Below, piece by piece: positions 1-7,417 of a DNA stretch of 64,000 nt. The translations under genes and the position numbers were made by a program. A model generated the notes under the pieces. The model was not told the DNA's origin and made no database searches. It worked only from the letters and a program-made list of their open reading frames with translations. Source of the stretch: Sphingobium chungbukense (GTDB lineage Bacteria; Pseudomonadota; Alphaproteobacteria; Sphingomonadales; Sphingomonadaceae); NCBI RefSeq assembly GCF_001005725.1, contig NZ_LBIC01000009.1, positions 186,001 to 250,000 of the forward strand. The letters are read 5' to 3'. The first letter of the stretch is position 1. Each line of letters begins with the position of its first letter.

Positions 1-928
1 GCGCCAGCACGATCAGCCGGTATCCGACCACCGCCGTTTTGGCGAGCGCGCTCGCCATCATGGTGACGAGCCCCGCTGCGGGCAGGAAGATGATATAGAC
101 TTCCGGATGGCCGAAGAACCAGAAAAGATGCTGCCACAGCAGCGGATCGCCCCCGCGCGTGGGATCGAAAAAGGGCCAGTTCAGTGCGCGTTCCAGTTCC
201 AGCAGCAGCGTTCCCAGTATGACGGCGGGAAAGCCGATGATGATCATCGCCGCGAAGACCAGCATCGCCCAGGCGAAGATCGGCATTTTTTCCAGGCTCA
301 TACCCGGCGCGCGGGTCCGCAATACGCCGACGATGATCTCGATCGCTCCGGCGATGGCGGAGATTTCGATGAAGCCGATGCCGAGCAGCCAGAAGTCCGC
401 ATTGATGCCCGGCGAAAAGCTGGTGCTGGTATAGGGCGGATACATGAACCAGCCGCCATCGGGCGCAAGGCCGACGAAGATCGAGGCGAAGAATGCAAGT
501 CCGCCGATGAGATACGCCCAGAAGGCATAAGCAGACAGGCGCGGAAAGGGCAGGTCGCGCGCCGCCAGCATTTGGGGCAATAACAGCACGCCCAACGCCT
601 CCACCGCTGGCACGGCGAAGAGGAACATCATCACCGTGCCGTGCATCGTGAAGAACTGATTATATGTTTCCTGCGGCAATATGCCGTTCAGCGGCCAGGC
701 GAGCTGCACCCGCATGACCAGCGCCAGCACGCCCGCCAGCAGGAAGAAGAGAAAGGCCGCGCCGACATAGAAGGCGCCGATATAATTATTATTGACGACG
801 GTCAGCAGCTGCCATCCCTTTGGCGCGCACCAGATGCGCTCCAGTTCCTTCATCTCGCCTGCGGGCCGCTCTTCCCGGGTCGGGAACCTGTCGTAGAGCG
901 CCGGGTCGAAGCCGGTCTCCGACCTCAC
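1..928 (-). CDS. ctaD: Cytochrome c oxidase subunit I, A1 type (3' part beyond window)
   Basis: Haem-copper oxidase catalytic subunit in the inner membrane, reducing O2 with electrons from cytochrome c. The open frame reads leftward off the window edge, so only about the first 309 residues are visible. I place the start at a GTG (928-926) whose last bases overlap the TGA of the upstream subunit II gene (GTGA). Visible hallmarks are FFTMHGTVMMF near residue 80, PPYTSTSFSPG, and helix VI WFFGHPEVYII, whose Glu is the proton-channel residue of A1-type enzymes. The N-terminus WCAPKGWQLLTVVNNNYIG fits the long subunit I variants that can carry a fused subunit III domain, but that end is not in the window. 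It differs in class from the second oxidase at 20,177-21,826. Confidence 0.93.
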   Translation of the reverse strand, partial: MRSETGFDPALYDRFPTREERPAGEMKELERIWCAPKGWQLLTVVNNNYIGAFYVGAAFLFFLLAGVLALVMRVQLAWPLNGILPQETYNQFFTMHGTVMMFLFAVPAVEALGVLLLPQMLAARDLPFPRLSAYAFWAYLIGGLAFFASIFVGLAPDGGWFMYPPYTSTSFSPGINADFWLLGIGFIEISAIAGAIEIIVGVLRTRAPGMSLEKMPIFAWAMLVFAAMIIIGFPAVILGTLLLELERALNWPFFDPTRGGDPLLWQHLFWFFGHPEVYIIFLPAAGLVTMMASALAKTAVVGYRLIVLA

Positions 929-1902
929 CGCAATGTCTCCAGATAGGCGGCGATCGCCGTCAGGTCGCGGCCGGGCAGCATCGAATAGGCCGGCATGCGG
1001 TTGCCCGGCTTCAAGGATTGGGGATCGCCGATCCAGCCGATCATCGTCCCGCGGTTGTTCGGCAATATGCCCGCGCCCAGCGTCCGCCGCGATCCGACAT
1101 GGCTGAGGTCGGGTCCGGCCAGCCCGTTCGCCGCCGTTCCGGCGACGCGATGGCACGCGCCGCACCCGTTGCTCTGGAAGAGCTGCGCCCCACGCGCCGC
1201 CTCGCCGCCCGCAACGGGGGCGGGCCTGCGCCTGCCCGCCATCAGCCGCGCATAGTCGTCGGGCCTGTGCGCCACGACCATGAAGCCCATCAGGGCATGA
1301 GCGCCGCCGCAATATTCGGCGCATTGCCCGGCATAGACGCCCGGCGCATCGGCCTGCATGCGCAGAACATTGCGCCGCCCCGGCACCATGTCGATCTTGC
1401 CGGAAAGACGTGGCACCCAGAAGCTGTGGATGACGTCGGAGGACTGAAGTTCGACGGTCACCGTTCGACCCACGGGTATGTGGATTTCATTGGCGTCCGT
1501 CATGGCGACGCGCCCCGTCTGGTCGAGATAGGCGACGCGCCACCACCACATTTCGCCGGTGACGCGCACCCGAATGTCGGAAGGCTGCGTCGGTGTCCGC
1601 AACATGCTGGTCAGGGTCAGGCCATAGATCAGCAACGCGGTCAGCACCACCACGGGCAGCGCGATGCCGGCCAGCCAGATGACGCGCGTTCCGCCAAGCC
1701 GGGAGCGCAGCCGTTCCGGCCCGGCCAGCGCCACCCACAGGGCGGCGAGCACGAGTCCCAGAATTACTCCCCCAATAGCGAACAGGACCCAGGAGAGGAC
1801 GGTGATCGATGAGGCGAACGGACCGGCCGGGTCCAGCACCGGCGGCGGCCAGCCGGCGAGCGCCTGTTCAGTCGAGCGAGAGAAGATAGGCAGCCGCGTC
1901 AC
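925..1902 (-). CDS. ctaC: Cytochrome c oxidase subunit II with fused cytochrome c domain
   Basis: Takes electrons from cytochrome c through a binuclear CuA centre and passes them to subunit I. After an N-terminal membrane hairpin (hydrophobic stretches around residues 30-60 and 80-105) comes the cupredoxin domain, with the CuA ligand set CAEYCGGAHALMGF. A C-terminal haem c domain follows with CGACH, so this is a caa3-like subunit II. The start is a GTG at 1902, inside the 3' end of the upstream cytochrome c gene (35-nt overlap); a later start is possible. It overlaps subunit I by 4 nt. The family assignment is firm; the start is less certain. Confidence 0.92.
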   Translation of the reverse strand: MTRLPIFSRSTEQALAGWPPPVLDPAGPFASSITVLSWVLFAIGGVILGLVLAALWVALAGPERLRSRLGGTRVIWLAGIALPVVVLTALLIYGLTLTSMLRTPTQPSDIRVRVTGEMWWWRVAYLDQTGRVAMTDANEIHIPVGRTVTVELQSSDVIHSFWVPRLSGKIDMVPGRRNVLRMQADAPGVYAGQCAEYCGGAHALMGFMVVAHRPDDYARLMAGRRRPAPVAGGEAARGAQLFQSNGCGACHRVAGTAANGLAGPDLSHVGSRRTLGAGILPNNRGTMIGWIGDPQSLKPGNRMPAYSMLPGRDLTAIAAYLETLR

Positions 1903-2224
1903 GCGCCTCTCCGGGGTTCAGCGGCATGGCGGGCATGGTCGTGCCCGGCGCGACGGCTGGCGCGTTGCGGATGAAGGCGGTCAGCACGTCCGGCCGATTG
2001 GGGACGCGCCCGGCGATCATCCCCTGGCGCGCGAAGCCGGTCAGGTCGGGTCCAAGCCGACCCTTTGGCCAGGCGATACCGGGTATGACGTGGCACGCGG
2101 CGCAACCGGCCTGCTGCATGACCAGTTTCCCGCGCTCCAGATCCGCGCCGGGCAGCGCAACGCGCCCCTCCGGCGGAGGCTTGCACCCGCCGAGCAGCAG
2201 AAGGAGCATGATGCCGATACGCAA
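1868..2224 (-). CDS. Small mono-haem cytochrome c, probable lipoprotein
   Basis: Predicted periplasmic electron carrier anchored to the membrane by a lipid. A TTG start at 2224 gives a positively charged N-terminus followed by MLLLLLGGC, a good lipobox; an ATG at 2209 would drop the Arg. The mature part has one haem c site (CAACH) and a downstream Met-rich segment (TTMPAMPL) suitable for the sixth ligand. At about 118 aa it is the size of a single cytochrome c domain. Its end overlaps subunit II of the oxidase, so it is probably co-transcribed and may feed it. It is transcribed away from the di-haem cytochrome at 2,294, and the two share a 69-bp promoter region. Confidence 0.78.
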   Translation of the reverse strand: MRIGIMLLLLLGGCKPPPEGRVALPGADLERGKLVMQQAGCAACHVIPGIAWPKGRLGPDLTGFARQGMIAGRVPNRPDVLTAFIRNAPAVAPGTTMPAMPLNPGEARDAAAYLLSLD

Positions 2225-2263
2225 AGACGACGCTGCCCCCTTCCCTGTCGCACAATCTTGTGT

Positions 2264-2290
2264 GGAACCGCCCGTGATCGTCACGGTTCC
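2264..2290. promoter_or_regulatory. Palindromic divergent promoter region, EcfG-like
   Basis: Between two divergent cytochrome c genes, GGAACCG (2264-2270) and CGGTTCC (2284-2290) form a perfect 7-bp dyad. Read on either strand it gives GGAAC-N16-GGTT, close to the EcfG general-stress promoter (GGAAC-N16/17-CGTT). The minus-strand copy lies a sensible distance from the start at 2224; the plus-strand copy would be nearly leaderless for the ATG at 2294. A second small dyad, CACAA-TC-TTGTG, lies at 2251-2262. It could equally be a repressor operator. Confidence 0.4.
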
Positions 2291-2293
2291 ATC

Positions 2294-3046
2294 ATGATGC
2301 AATGTTTCAGCCGAAGCCGGGGTCTGCTTCCCCTCCTTCTGCTCGCGATGAGCGCGGGGTGCGGCTCCTATGACAGCGGCGGTCCGGCGCAGTTTGCCCG
2401 GACTGGCGAGCTGGTGGCGCTGAGTGGCGGCGACGCGGGCGCGCAGGGCGCGTGCGTCACATGCCATGGCGTCGATGGCGCCGGCGACGATATGGCGGTT
2501 CCCCGCCTGGCCGGGTTGGACGGTGGCTATCTAGCGGCGCAGCTTCACGCCTATGCGGACGGGCGGCGGCAGCATCCGCAGATGCAGGCGATCGCCAAGC
2601 AGATGACGGGACGGCAGCGCCTGCTGGTTGCGCACTATTATGCGGCCATGCCCTACACGCGAAAGGCTCCCCCGCCCGCCATGGCCGCTCCGGCCCTCTA
2701 TGCGCAAGGCGACGCAGGGCGCGGCCTGCCTTCATGCGCCAGTTGCCATGGTCGGCAGGGCGAGGGAGTGGGCAGCGGCAACCCGCCCCTTGCAGGGCAG
2801 CCGGCGGCCTATCTGGCGGACCAGCTGCATCGCTGGCGCCTGTCGATGAGGCGCAGCGACGCGGGCAATGTCATGCAGCAGATCAGCCTGCGGCTTACTG
2901 CTGAGGAAGCCCGGCTTCTCGCGGCCTATGCTTCGAGCCTCCCCGGGGATCTTCCCAGTCGGGAACCTCGGGCAGCATCCCCCGCAGAACATCGTGCCGG
3001 TCCCAGAAATGATGCTTCAACGCCGCCCCCACATGAAGGGGAATGA
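2294..3046 (+). CDS. Di-haem cytochrome c4-like protein
   Basis: Exported electron carrier with two cytochrome c domains. The start at 2294 (or the adjacent ATG at 2297) gives a hydrophobic signal segment (LLPLLLLAMSAGC) that may be a lipobox. Haem sites are CVTCH in the first half and CASCH in the second; each is followed by the cytochrome c4-type patterns PRLAGLDGGYL and PPLAGQPAAYL. The last roughly 40 residues lie beyond the second domain and run antisense over the 3' end of the cytochrome b561 gene (152-nt convergent overlap). It is the only plus-strand gene inside a minus-strand oxidase locus, which suggests separate expression. Confidence 0.82.
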   Translation: MMQCFSRSRGLLPLLLLAMSAGCGSYDSGGPAQFARTGELVALSGGDAGAQGACVTCHGVDGAGDDMAVPRLAGLDGGYLAAQLHAYADGRRQHPQMQAIAKQMTGRQRLLVAHYYAAMPYTRKAPPPAMAAPALYAQGDAGRGLPSCASCHGRQGEGVGSGNPPLAGQPAAYLADQLHRWRLSMRRSDAGNVMQQISLRLTAEEARLLAAYASSLPGDLPSREPRAASPAEHRAGPRNDASTPPPHEGE

Positions 3047-3554
3047 GCGCGACGAGCAGCAAGATCAGGATGTGATGGGTCTCTTCCGCGGCGGCGAGGA
3101 GACGATATTGGGCTTCGGTCGACAGGCTGTGCAACGGCAGCGTCGGCCATGGGATGACGCCGGCAAGCCGCAGCGGCGCCGGTTCGCCGAGCGCCGACCA
3201 CATGACCCAACCGCTCAGCGGCAGTCCGAAGAAGCAGATGTAGAAGAGATAGTGGGTGAGATAGGCCGCCTGCGTCTGCCATCCGCCGCGATCGGCGTCG
3301 TTGACCGGACCCGGGATGATCATGCGCCAGAACAGCCTGCCGATCGCCAGCAGCAGGATCGGCAAGCCTACCGCGCTGTGCGCCTGATAGGTCAGCAGCT
3401 TGTCGCCGCCGGAGGGAAGCAGACTGGCATACCAGCCGATCAGGAGCTGGGCGAGGACGAGGAACGCCATGATCCAGTGGAAAGCGATCCCCACCGGCGA
3501 ATAGCGCGACTGTTCGGTGTGCCGTTCGGCCCAGCGGCGCAGCGCCCCGATCAC
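2895..3554 (-). CDS. Cytochrome b561 family protein
   Basis: Four-helix di-haem b membrane protein that exchanges electrons with the quinone pool or periplasmic carriers. Start is a GTG at 3554 overlapping the TGA of ctaG (GTGA); longer starts would run into ctaG. The protein opens with RYSPVGIAFHWIMAFLVL, then YQAHSAVGLPIL, THYLFYICFFGLPLSGWVMWS and ETHHILILLLVALIPLHVGAALKHH, so histidines sit in all four expected helices. Length about 219 aa. The final 40 or so residues are outside the domain and overlap the convergent cytochrome gene. Its place after ctaG suggests a respiratory role, but its substrate cannot be told from sequence. Confidence 0.88.
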   Translation of the reverse strand: MIGALRRWAERHTEQSRYSPVGIAFHWIMAFLVLAQLLIGWYASLLPSGGDKLLTYQAHSAVGLPILLLAIGRLFWRMIIPGPVNDADRGGWQTQAAYLTHYLFYICFFGLPLSGWVMWSALGEPAPLRLAGVIPWPTLPLHSLSTEAQYRLLAAAEETHHILILLLVALIPLHVGAALKHHFWDRHDVLRGMLPEVPDWEDPRGGSKHRPREAGLPQQ

Positions 3555-4270
3555 GCCGGGGCGCCCCGGGACAGATCGGGCGCGAGCAGCCGGTTCAGCC
3601 GGAGCAGCGCTGCGCCCAGATAAACCCCCGCGGCGGGCACCCACATGATAAGGCCGGCAAGCTGCTGGTCTTCAAGCGGCGACAGCCCCCATGCCTGTGT
3701 CGTGAGCCAATGCGGCGCATAGAAGGCCGAGGGGCTGAAGGTCAGCAGCGCGCCGAGCAGGCCCATCTGCATCATCGAAAAGAGCAGCGCGCCGACCGCC
3801 GCCACGGGGCTCGCATGGCGCAGCCGCGCCCAGAATAACGCGGCGCTGCCGAGCAACGTGGCCTGCATCAGCCAATATAGGCCGTCGTGAGACAGGGCGG
3901 CGGCGTAGGCGGCGGGCGCATGCCAGATCCAGAGGAGCACAGTCTGCGCGAGCGTATAAGCCGCCAGGCTACCCGCCCGTCCGGCAAGCCATTGCGACAG
4001 GATCGGCGCGAGGCCCAGCATCAGCAGCATGTGATGGACGGTGCGCACCGAAAACAGAGCGGAACTCAGCGCGCAGAAGGGCGAGAGGAACAGCGCTGCG
4101 GCGCAGAGCGGGCCAACGAGCGTGCGGGCGCTCGACGTTCGGGACCGCCACCCCAACAGCGCGAGGCCAAGCAGCAGCAGGATAAGGAGCGGATCGCCGT
4201 TCCAGCGCCATGGCAGCTCCGCTGGCGTTGGAGCCGCGCCGCAATAGGGTATCCAGCCAGTGCCCGTCAT
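3551..4270 (-). CDS. ctaG: CtaG-type cytochrome c oxidase assembly protein (caa3_CtaG family)
   Basis: Polytopic membrane protein of the caa3_CtaG family, needed in other bacteria for assembly of the copper centres of caa3 oxidases. I chose the ATG at 4270 (MTGTGWIPYCG), since the upstream extension is charged and low in hydrophobicity. About seven hydrophobic segments follow, with the conserved features RTVHHMLLMLGLAPIL, WIWHAPAAYAAAL and LEDQQLAGLIMWVPA. It is the first gene of the group running ctaG then b561, and shares the locus with subunits I and II of the A1 oxidase, whose maturation it probably serves. Confidence 0.87.
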   Translation of the reverse strand: MTGTGWIPYCGAAPTPAELPWRWNGDPLLILLLLGLALLGWRSRTSSARTLVGPLCAAALFLSPFCALSSALFSVRTVHHMLLMLGLAPILSQWLAGRAGSLAAYTLAQTVLLWIWHAPAAYAAALSHDGLYWLMQATLLGSAALFWARLRHASPVAAVGALLFSMMQMGLLGALLTFSPSAFYAPHWLTTQAWGLSPLEDQQLAGLIMWVPAAGVYLGAALLRLNRLLAPDLSRGAPA

Positions 4271-4340
4271 GCCGATGGTCCCTCCTGCTCCCCAACTTTC
4301 CGCACGGCATGGAGGTTCCTCGTCACGCCCATGAGCGGGC

Positions 4341-6146
4341 TCACGCTCCCGCACCTCTTTTTCCGCTTTCCTGGGCCGGCCCTCCCGCGCGTCCAAGGCT
4401 CATCGCCGCGCTGACGAGCGACAGATGCGAAAGCGCCTGCGGGAAATTGCCCAGCAGCATCGCGCCGTCGACCTCTTCGGAGAATAGGCCAAGATCATTG
4501 GCAAGACCGCACAGCTGTTCGAACATGGCCTGCCCTTCCCGCCTCCTTCCCTGGAGCACCAGCGCATCGACCAGCCAGAAGCTCGCCGCGAAAAAGCCGC
4601 CCTCATCGCCGCCGACGCCATCCTGCATCTCCTCCGTGCGATAGCGGCGAACCACGCCGTCGCGCATCAGCTCGCGCTCTATCGCTGCGATCGTTCCGGC
4701 GATCCTGGGATCATCGGCTGGAAGGAAGCCGATGGCCGGCAGGCGCAGGCAGGCAGCGTCCAGATGGGTGCAGCCATAGGCCCCGACAAAGCTGTTCAGA
4801 TCGACGTCGAAGCCGCGATCCAGCACCTGCGCATGCACCTTGCCTGCAAGACCGCGATAGCGTGAGGACCGATCATCATCGCGGCCGTCGAACCACTTCG
4901 CCGCCTCATGAAAGGCCAGCCACGCCATCGCCTTGGAATAGACATGGTGCAGCGGCGGCCCGCGGCTCTCCCAGATGCCGGCGTCGGGCTGCTCCCATTT
5001 GTCTTCCAGCGCATCCGCCAGCAGGCAGACCAGGGCGTCGCCGTCTCCATTCTGCTCTATGCCGTGTCGCGCGGCGGCAGCCAGGGTGCCGATCACATCG
5101 CCATAACTGTCGAGCTGCAATTGTTCGATGGCGGCGTTGCCGAACCTGACGGGACGGGATTGGGCAAAGCCGGGCAGCCAATGCGCTTCCCATTCCTGCA
5201 CGCGCCGGTCGCCGCCGACGGTGTAGAAGGGCCGCAGGTCGATCGGCTCTCCCCCCACCGCCCGCCGCAGCCAGAAGAGCCAGGACCGCGCTTCGGCGGT
5301 GAGGCCCGCCTGTAGAAGCGCGAGCAGCGACATGGTCGAATCGCGCAGCCAGCAGAAGCGATAATCCCAGTTCCGCTTCCCACCGAGCCGCTCGGGCAAT
5401 GATGCCGTGGGCGCCGCCACGATCCCGCCCGTCGGTTCATGGATCAGCGCCTTGAGGGTGATAAGGGACCGGATCACCTCCTGGCGATAGCCGCCCCTAT
5501 AATCGATCCTGGATACCCAATCGTCCCAGAAATGCTGCGTCTGCCGCAGGGCGAGTTCCGGGTCCACCGGCTCCGGCAGCTTCTTGTGCGAGGCGAACCA
5601 TGTCAGCACGAACCAGTGGCTTTCCCCCTTCCGCAGCGTGAACTGGCTGGTGAAGCGGCGGTCCTCAAACTCGATGGCCATGTCGCTGTCGATGACGATC
5701 CCGTCAGGTCCCGCCATGGCGACGACGCGCGCATCCCCCTGCCTGCGCACCAGCGGATGCAGCTGCCCATAGTCGAAGCGCAGCGCCAGATCGGATCGCA
5801 TGGACAAAGCGCCTTCCCTGCACTCGACGAGGCGGACAATGTCGGGCGCTTCCCCGCGCGGCGGCATGAAATCGATGATCGCCACTTCGCCGCTGTCCGT
5901 GCGCACCACGGTTTCAAGGATGAGGCTGTCGCCCAGATAGCGCCGCGACGTCTCCGTGACGGGTTCGAGCGGAGCCATGCGCCAGCAGCCATTTTCCTCA
6001 TCGCCCAGCAGGGCGGCGAAACAGGCTTCGGAATCGAAGCGCGGCATGCACAACCATTCGATGGTCGCGTCGCGCCAAACCAGGGCAGCCGTCTCGCCAT
6101 CGCCGATCAGCGCATAGTCGGCGATCTGCTTGGGTCGATCCCTCAT
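4341..6146 (-). CDS. Glycoside hydrolase family 15 protein (glucoamylase/trehalase-like)
   Basis: Cytoplasmic (alpha/alpha)6-barrel glycosidase; the family hydrolyses alpha-glucosides such as maltodextrins or trehalose. The 601-aa length and layout match bacterial GH15 proteins: an N-terminal beta domain (IADYALIGDGETAALV, WLCMPRFDSEACFAALL), then the catalytic core with NWDYRFCWLRDS, YGDVIGTL, and the C-terminal FSEEVD and LLGNFPQALSHL motifs. No signal peptide. The start ATG overlaps the stop of the upstream SDR gene (ATGA), so the two are translationally coupled. In relatives the pair occurs in stress-associated clusters. Whether trehalose is the substrate cannot be decided here. Confidence 0.92.
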   Translation of the reverse strand: MRDRPKQIADYALIGDGETAALVWRDATIEWLCMPRFDSEACFAALLGDEENGCWRMAPLEPVTETSRRYLGDSLILETVVRTDSGEVAIIDFMPPRGEAPDIVRLVECREGALSMRSDLALRFDYGQLHPLVRRQGDARVVAMAGPDGIVIDSDMAIEFEDRRFTSQFTLRKGESHWFVLTWFASHKKLPEPVDPELALRQTQHFWDDWVSRIDYRGGYRQEVIRSLITLKALIHEPTGGIVAAPTASLPERLGGKRNWDYRFCWLRDSTMSLLALLQAGLTAEARSWLFWLRRAVGGEPIDLRPFYTVGGDRRVQEWEAHWLPGFAQSRPVRFGNAAIEQLQLDSYGDVIGTLAAAARHGIEQNGDGDALVCLLADALEDKWEQPDAGIWESRGPPLHHVYSKAMAWLAFHEAAKWFDGRDDDRSSRYRGLAGKVHAQVLDRGFDVDLNSFVGAYGCTHLDAACLRLPAIGFLPADDPRIAGTIAAIERELMRDGVVRRYRTEEMQDGVGGDEGGFFAASFWLVDALVLQGRRREGQAMFEQLCGLANDLGLFSEEVDGAMLLGNFPQALSHLSLVSAAMSLGRAGGPAQESGKRGAGA

Positions 6147-7159
6147 CCCTTTTTCCTGCGGAACAGCAGTCCGGCGGCCAACGCCGCCGCAGCGCCTATC
6201 ATCGACGCCGACAGGCGCGGGCGCGTCGATAGCTCCAGCCAGATGCTGTGACGCCGCGCCTGCGCGTCGAAACGGCCATGCGCGCCATGGTCCCCGGGCA
6301 CCGGCTGCCAGAGATTGTCCTGGCGATCGGGCGACACGGGCTCTGCGCCCTGCTGTCCCCTAAAGCCGGTCGCGCCCAGATAGCGGTCGAGCAGCGGCGA
6401 CGCTAGCCGGTCGCCCAATATCGCCTTGGCCGAGGGCAAGGCGACCCACAGCGATTTGCGCCGATGATGGGCCGCATAGTGAATGGCGCGCGCGGCGATT
6501 TCAGGCTGATAAGGGGGGCTGGCGGGCTTGGGCCTGTTCGGCATCGTCGTCCTGATCCAATCGAACTGCGGCGTGTTGACGCCGGGTAGCTGAACCATCG
6601 CCACATGAATGGCGCTGCCGACATGGTCCAGCTCCGCGCGGATGGAATCCTGAAATCCCTGGATCGCGTGCTTCGCGCCGCAATAGGCGGCCTGCAGGGG
6701 AATGCCGCGATAGGCGAGCGCAGAACCCACGAGCACGATCGATCCCCTGCCCCTCGGCAACATCCGGCGCAGCGCGGCCCGGGTTCCGTTGACCTGCCCA
6801 TGATAGGTTACATCGGTGACGCGGCGATAATCTTCGGCCTTGGTGTCCATGAACGGCGCCAGCACGCCAGCGAAGGCCGCGTTGATCCAGATGTCGATCG
6901 GGCCGAACCTCTCTTCCACTCGGGAAGCGGCGTCCTCCACCGCATCGGCGTCGCTGACGTCGAGCGCAAGGACGAGCGCTTGCCCGCCGGCCTGCTCCAC
7001 TTCCCGCGCGGCTGCCTCCAGCCCGTCGCGGCCGCGCGCGATCAGCGCGATGCGCGCGCCATCCTGAGCGAAGCGTCGAACCACGGCGCGGCCCACGCCG
7101 GCCGATGCCCCGGTCACGACGACCACGGGTCGGTCTGGAATGGGAAGCCTGCGCGCCAT
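6143..7159 (-). CDS. SDR family NAD(P)-dependent oxidoreductase
   Basis: Short-chain dehydrogenase with a C-terminal extension. Cofactor motif TGASAGVG at residues 16-23, active-site Ser136 (GSALAY), Tyr149 and Lys153 (YCGAK). After the roughly 250-aa SDR core, about 80 residues end in a hydrophobic segment plus basic tail (MIGAAAALAAGLLFRRKKG), probably a membrane anchor. The ATG at 7159 has GAGGAG seven bases upstream and overlaps the stop of a truncated GMC oxidoreductase reading frame (ATGA). An ATG two codons earlier lacks proper spacing. It overlaps the GH15 gene downstream. Substrate unknown. Confidence 0.9.
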   Translation of the reverse strand: MARRLPIPDRPVVVVTGASAGVGRAVVRRFAQDGARIALIARGRDGLEAAAREVEQAGGQALVLALDVSDADAVEDAASRVEERFGPIDIWINAAFAGVLAPFMDTKAEDYRRVTDVTYHGQVNGTRAALRRMLPRGRGSIVLVGSALAYRGIPLQAAYCGAKHAIQGFQDSIRAELDHVGSAIHVAMVQLPGVNTPQFDWIRTTMPNRPKPASPPYQPEIAARAIHYAAHHRRKSLWVALPSAKAILGDRLASPLLDRYLGATGFRGQQGAEPVSPDRQDNLWQPVPGDHGAHGRFDAQARRHSIWLELSTRPRLSASMIGAAAALAAGLLFRRKKG

Positions 7160-7335
7160 CAACATTCTCCTCGGTCGGCAAGTTTCTTGATGCGGTCGGC
7201 GGTGCGGCAGGCGATCGCCTGAATGGTAAGGGAGGGGTTCACGCCGCCCACCGTGGGAAAAACCGATCCATCGCAGATCCACAAACTGGGAATGTCCCAG
7301 CTGCGGCAATCGACTTCGCCGGACTTGTGGCAGGA
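7159..7335 (-). pseudogene. 3' relic of a GMC-family oxidoreductase
   Basis: The minus strand just upstream of the SDR gene encodes about 58 residues ending at a TGA (7161-7159). They include LWICDGSVFPTVGGVNPSL and TIQAIACRTADRI, which match the conserved C-terminus of FAD-dependent GMC (choline/alcohol dehydrogenase-like) enzymes. The frame hits a stop at 7336-7338, and the FAD-binding N-terminal domain is absent. The 5' end has therefore been lost by a deletion or insertion between here and the ThDP enzyme gene that ends at 7418. The stop still overlaps the SDR start, a remnant of an older GMC-SDR-GH15 operon. Confidence 0.85.
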
Positions 7336-7417
7336 TCATCGCCCGCTCATTCTCACCCGGCGAAAAGGCTCGCTCCGTCCGCCACTCACTGCAATCCTGC
7401 TCCACGTTCACCGCGCA

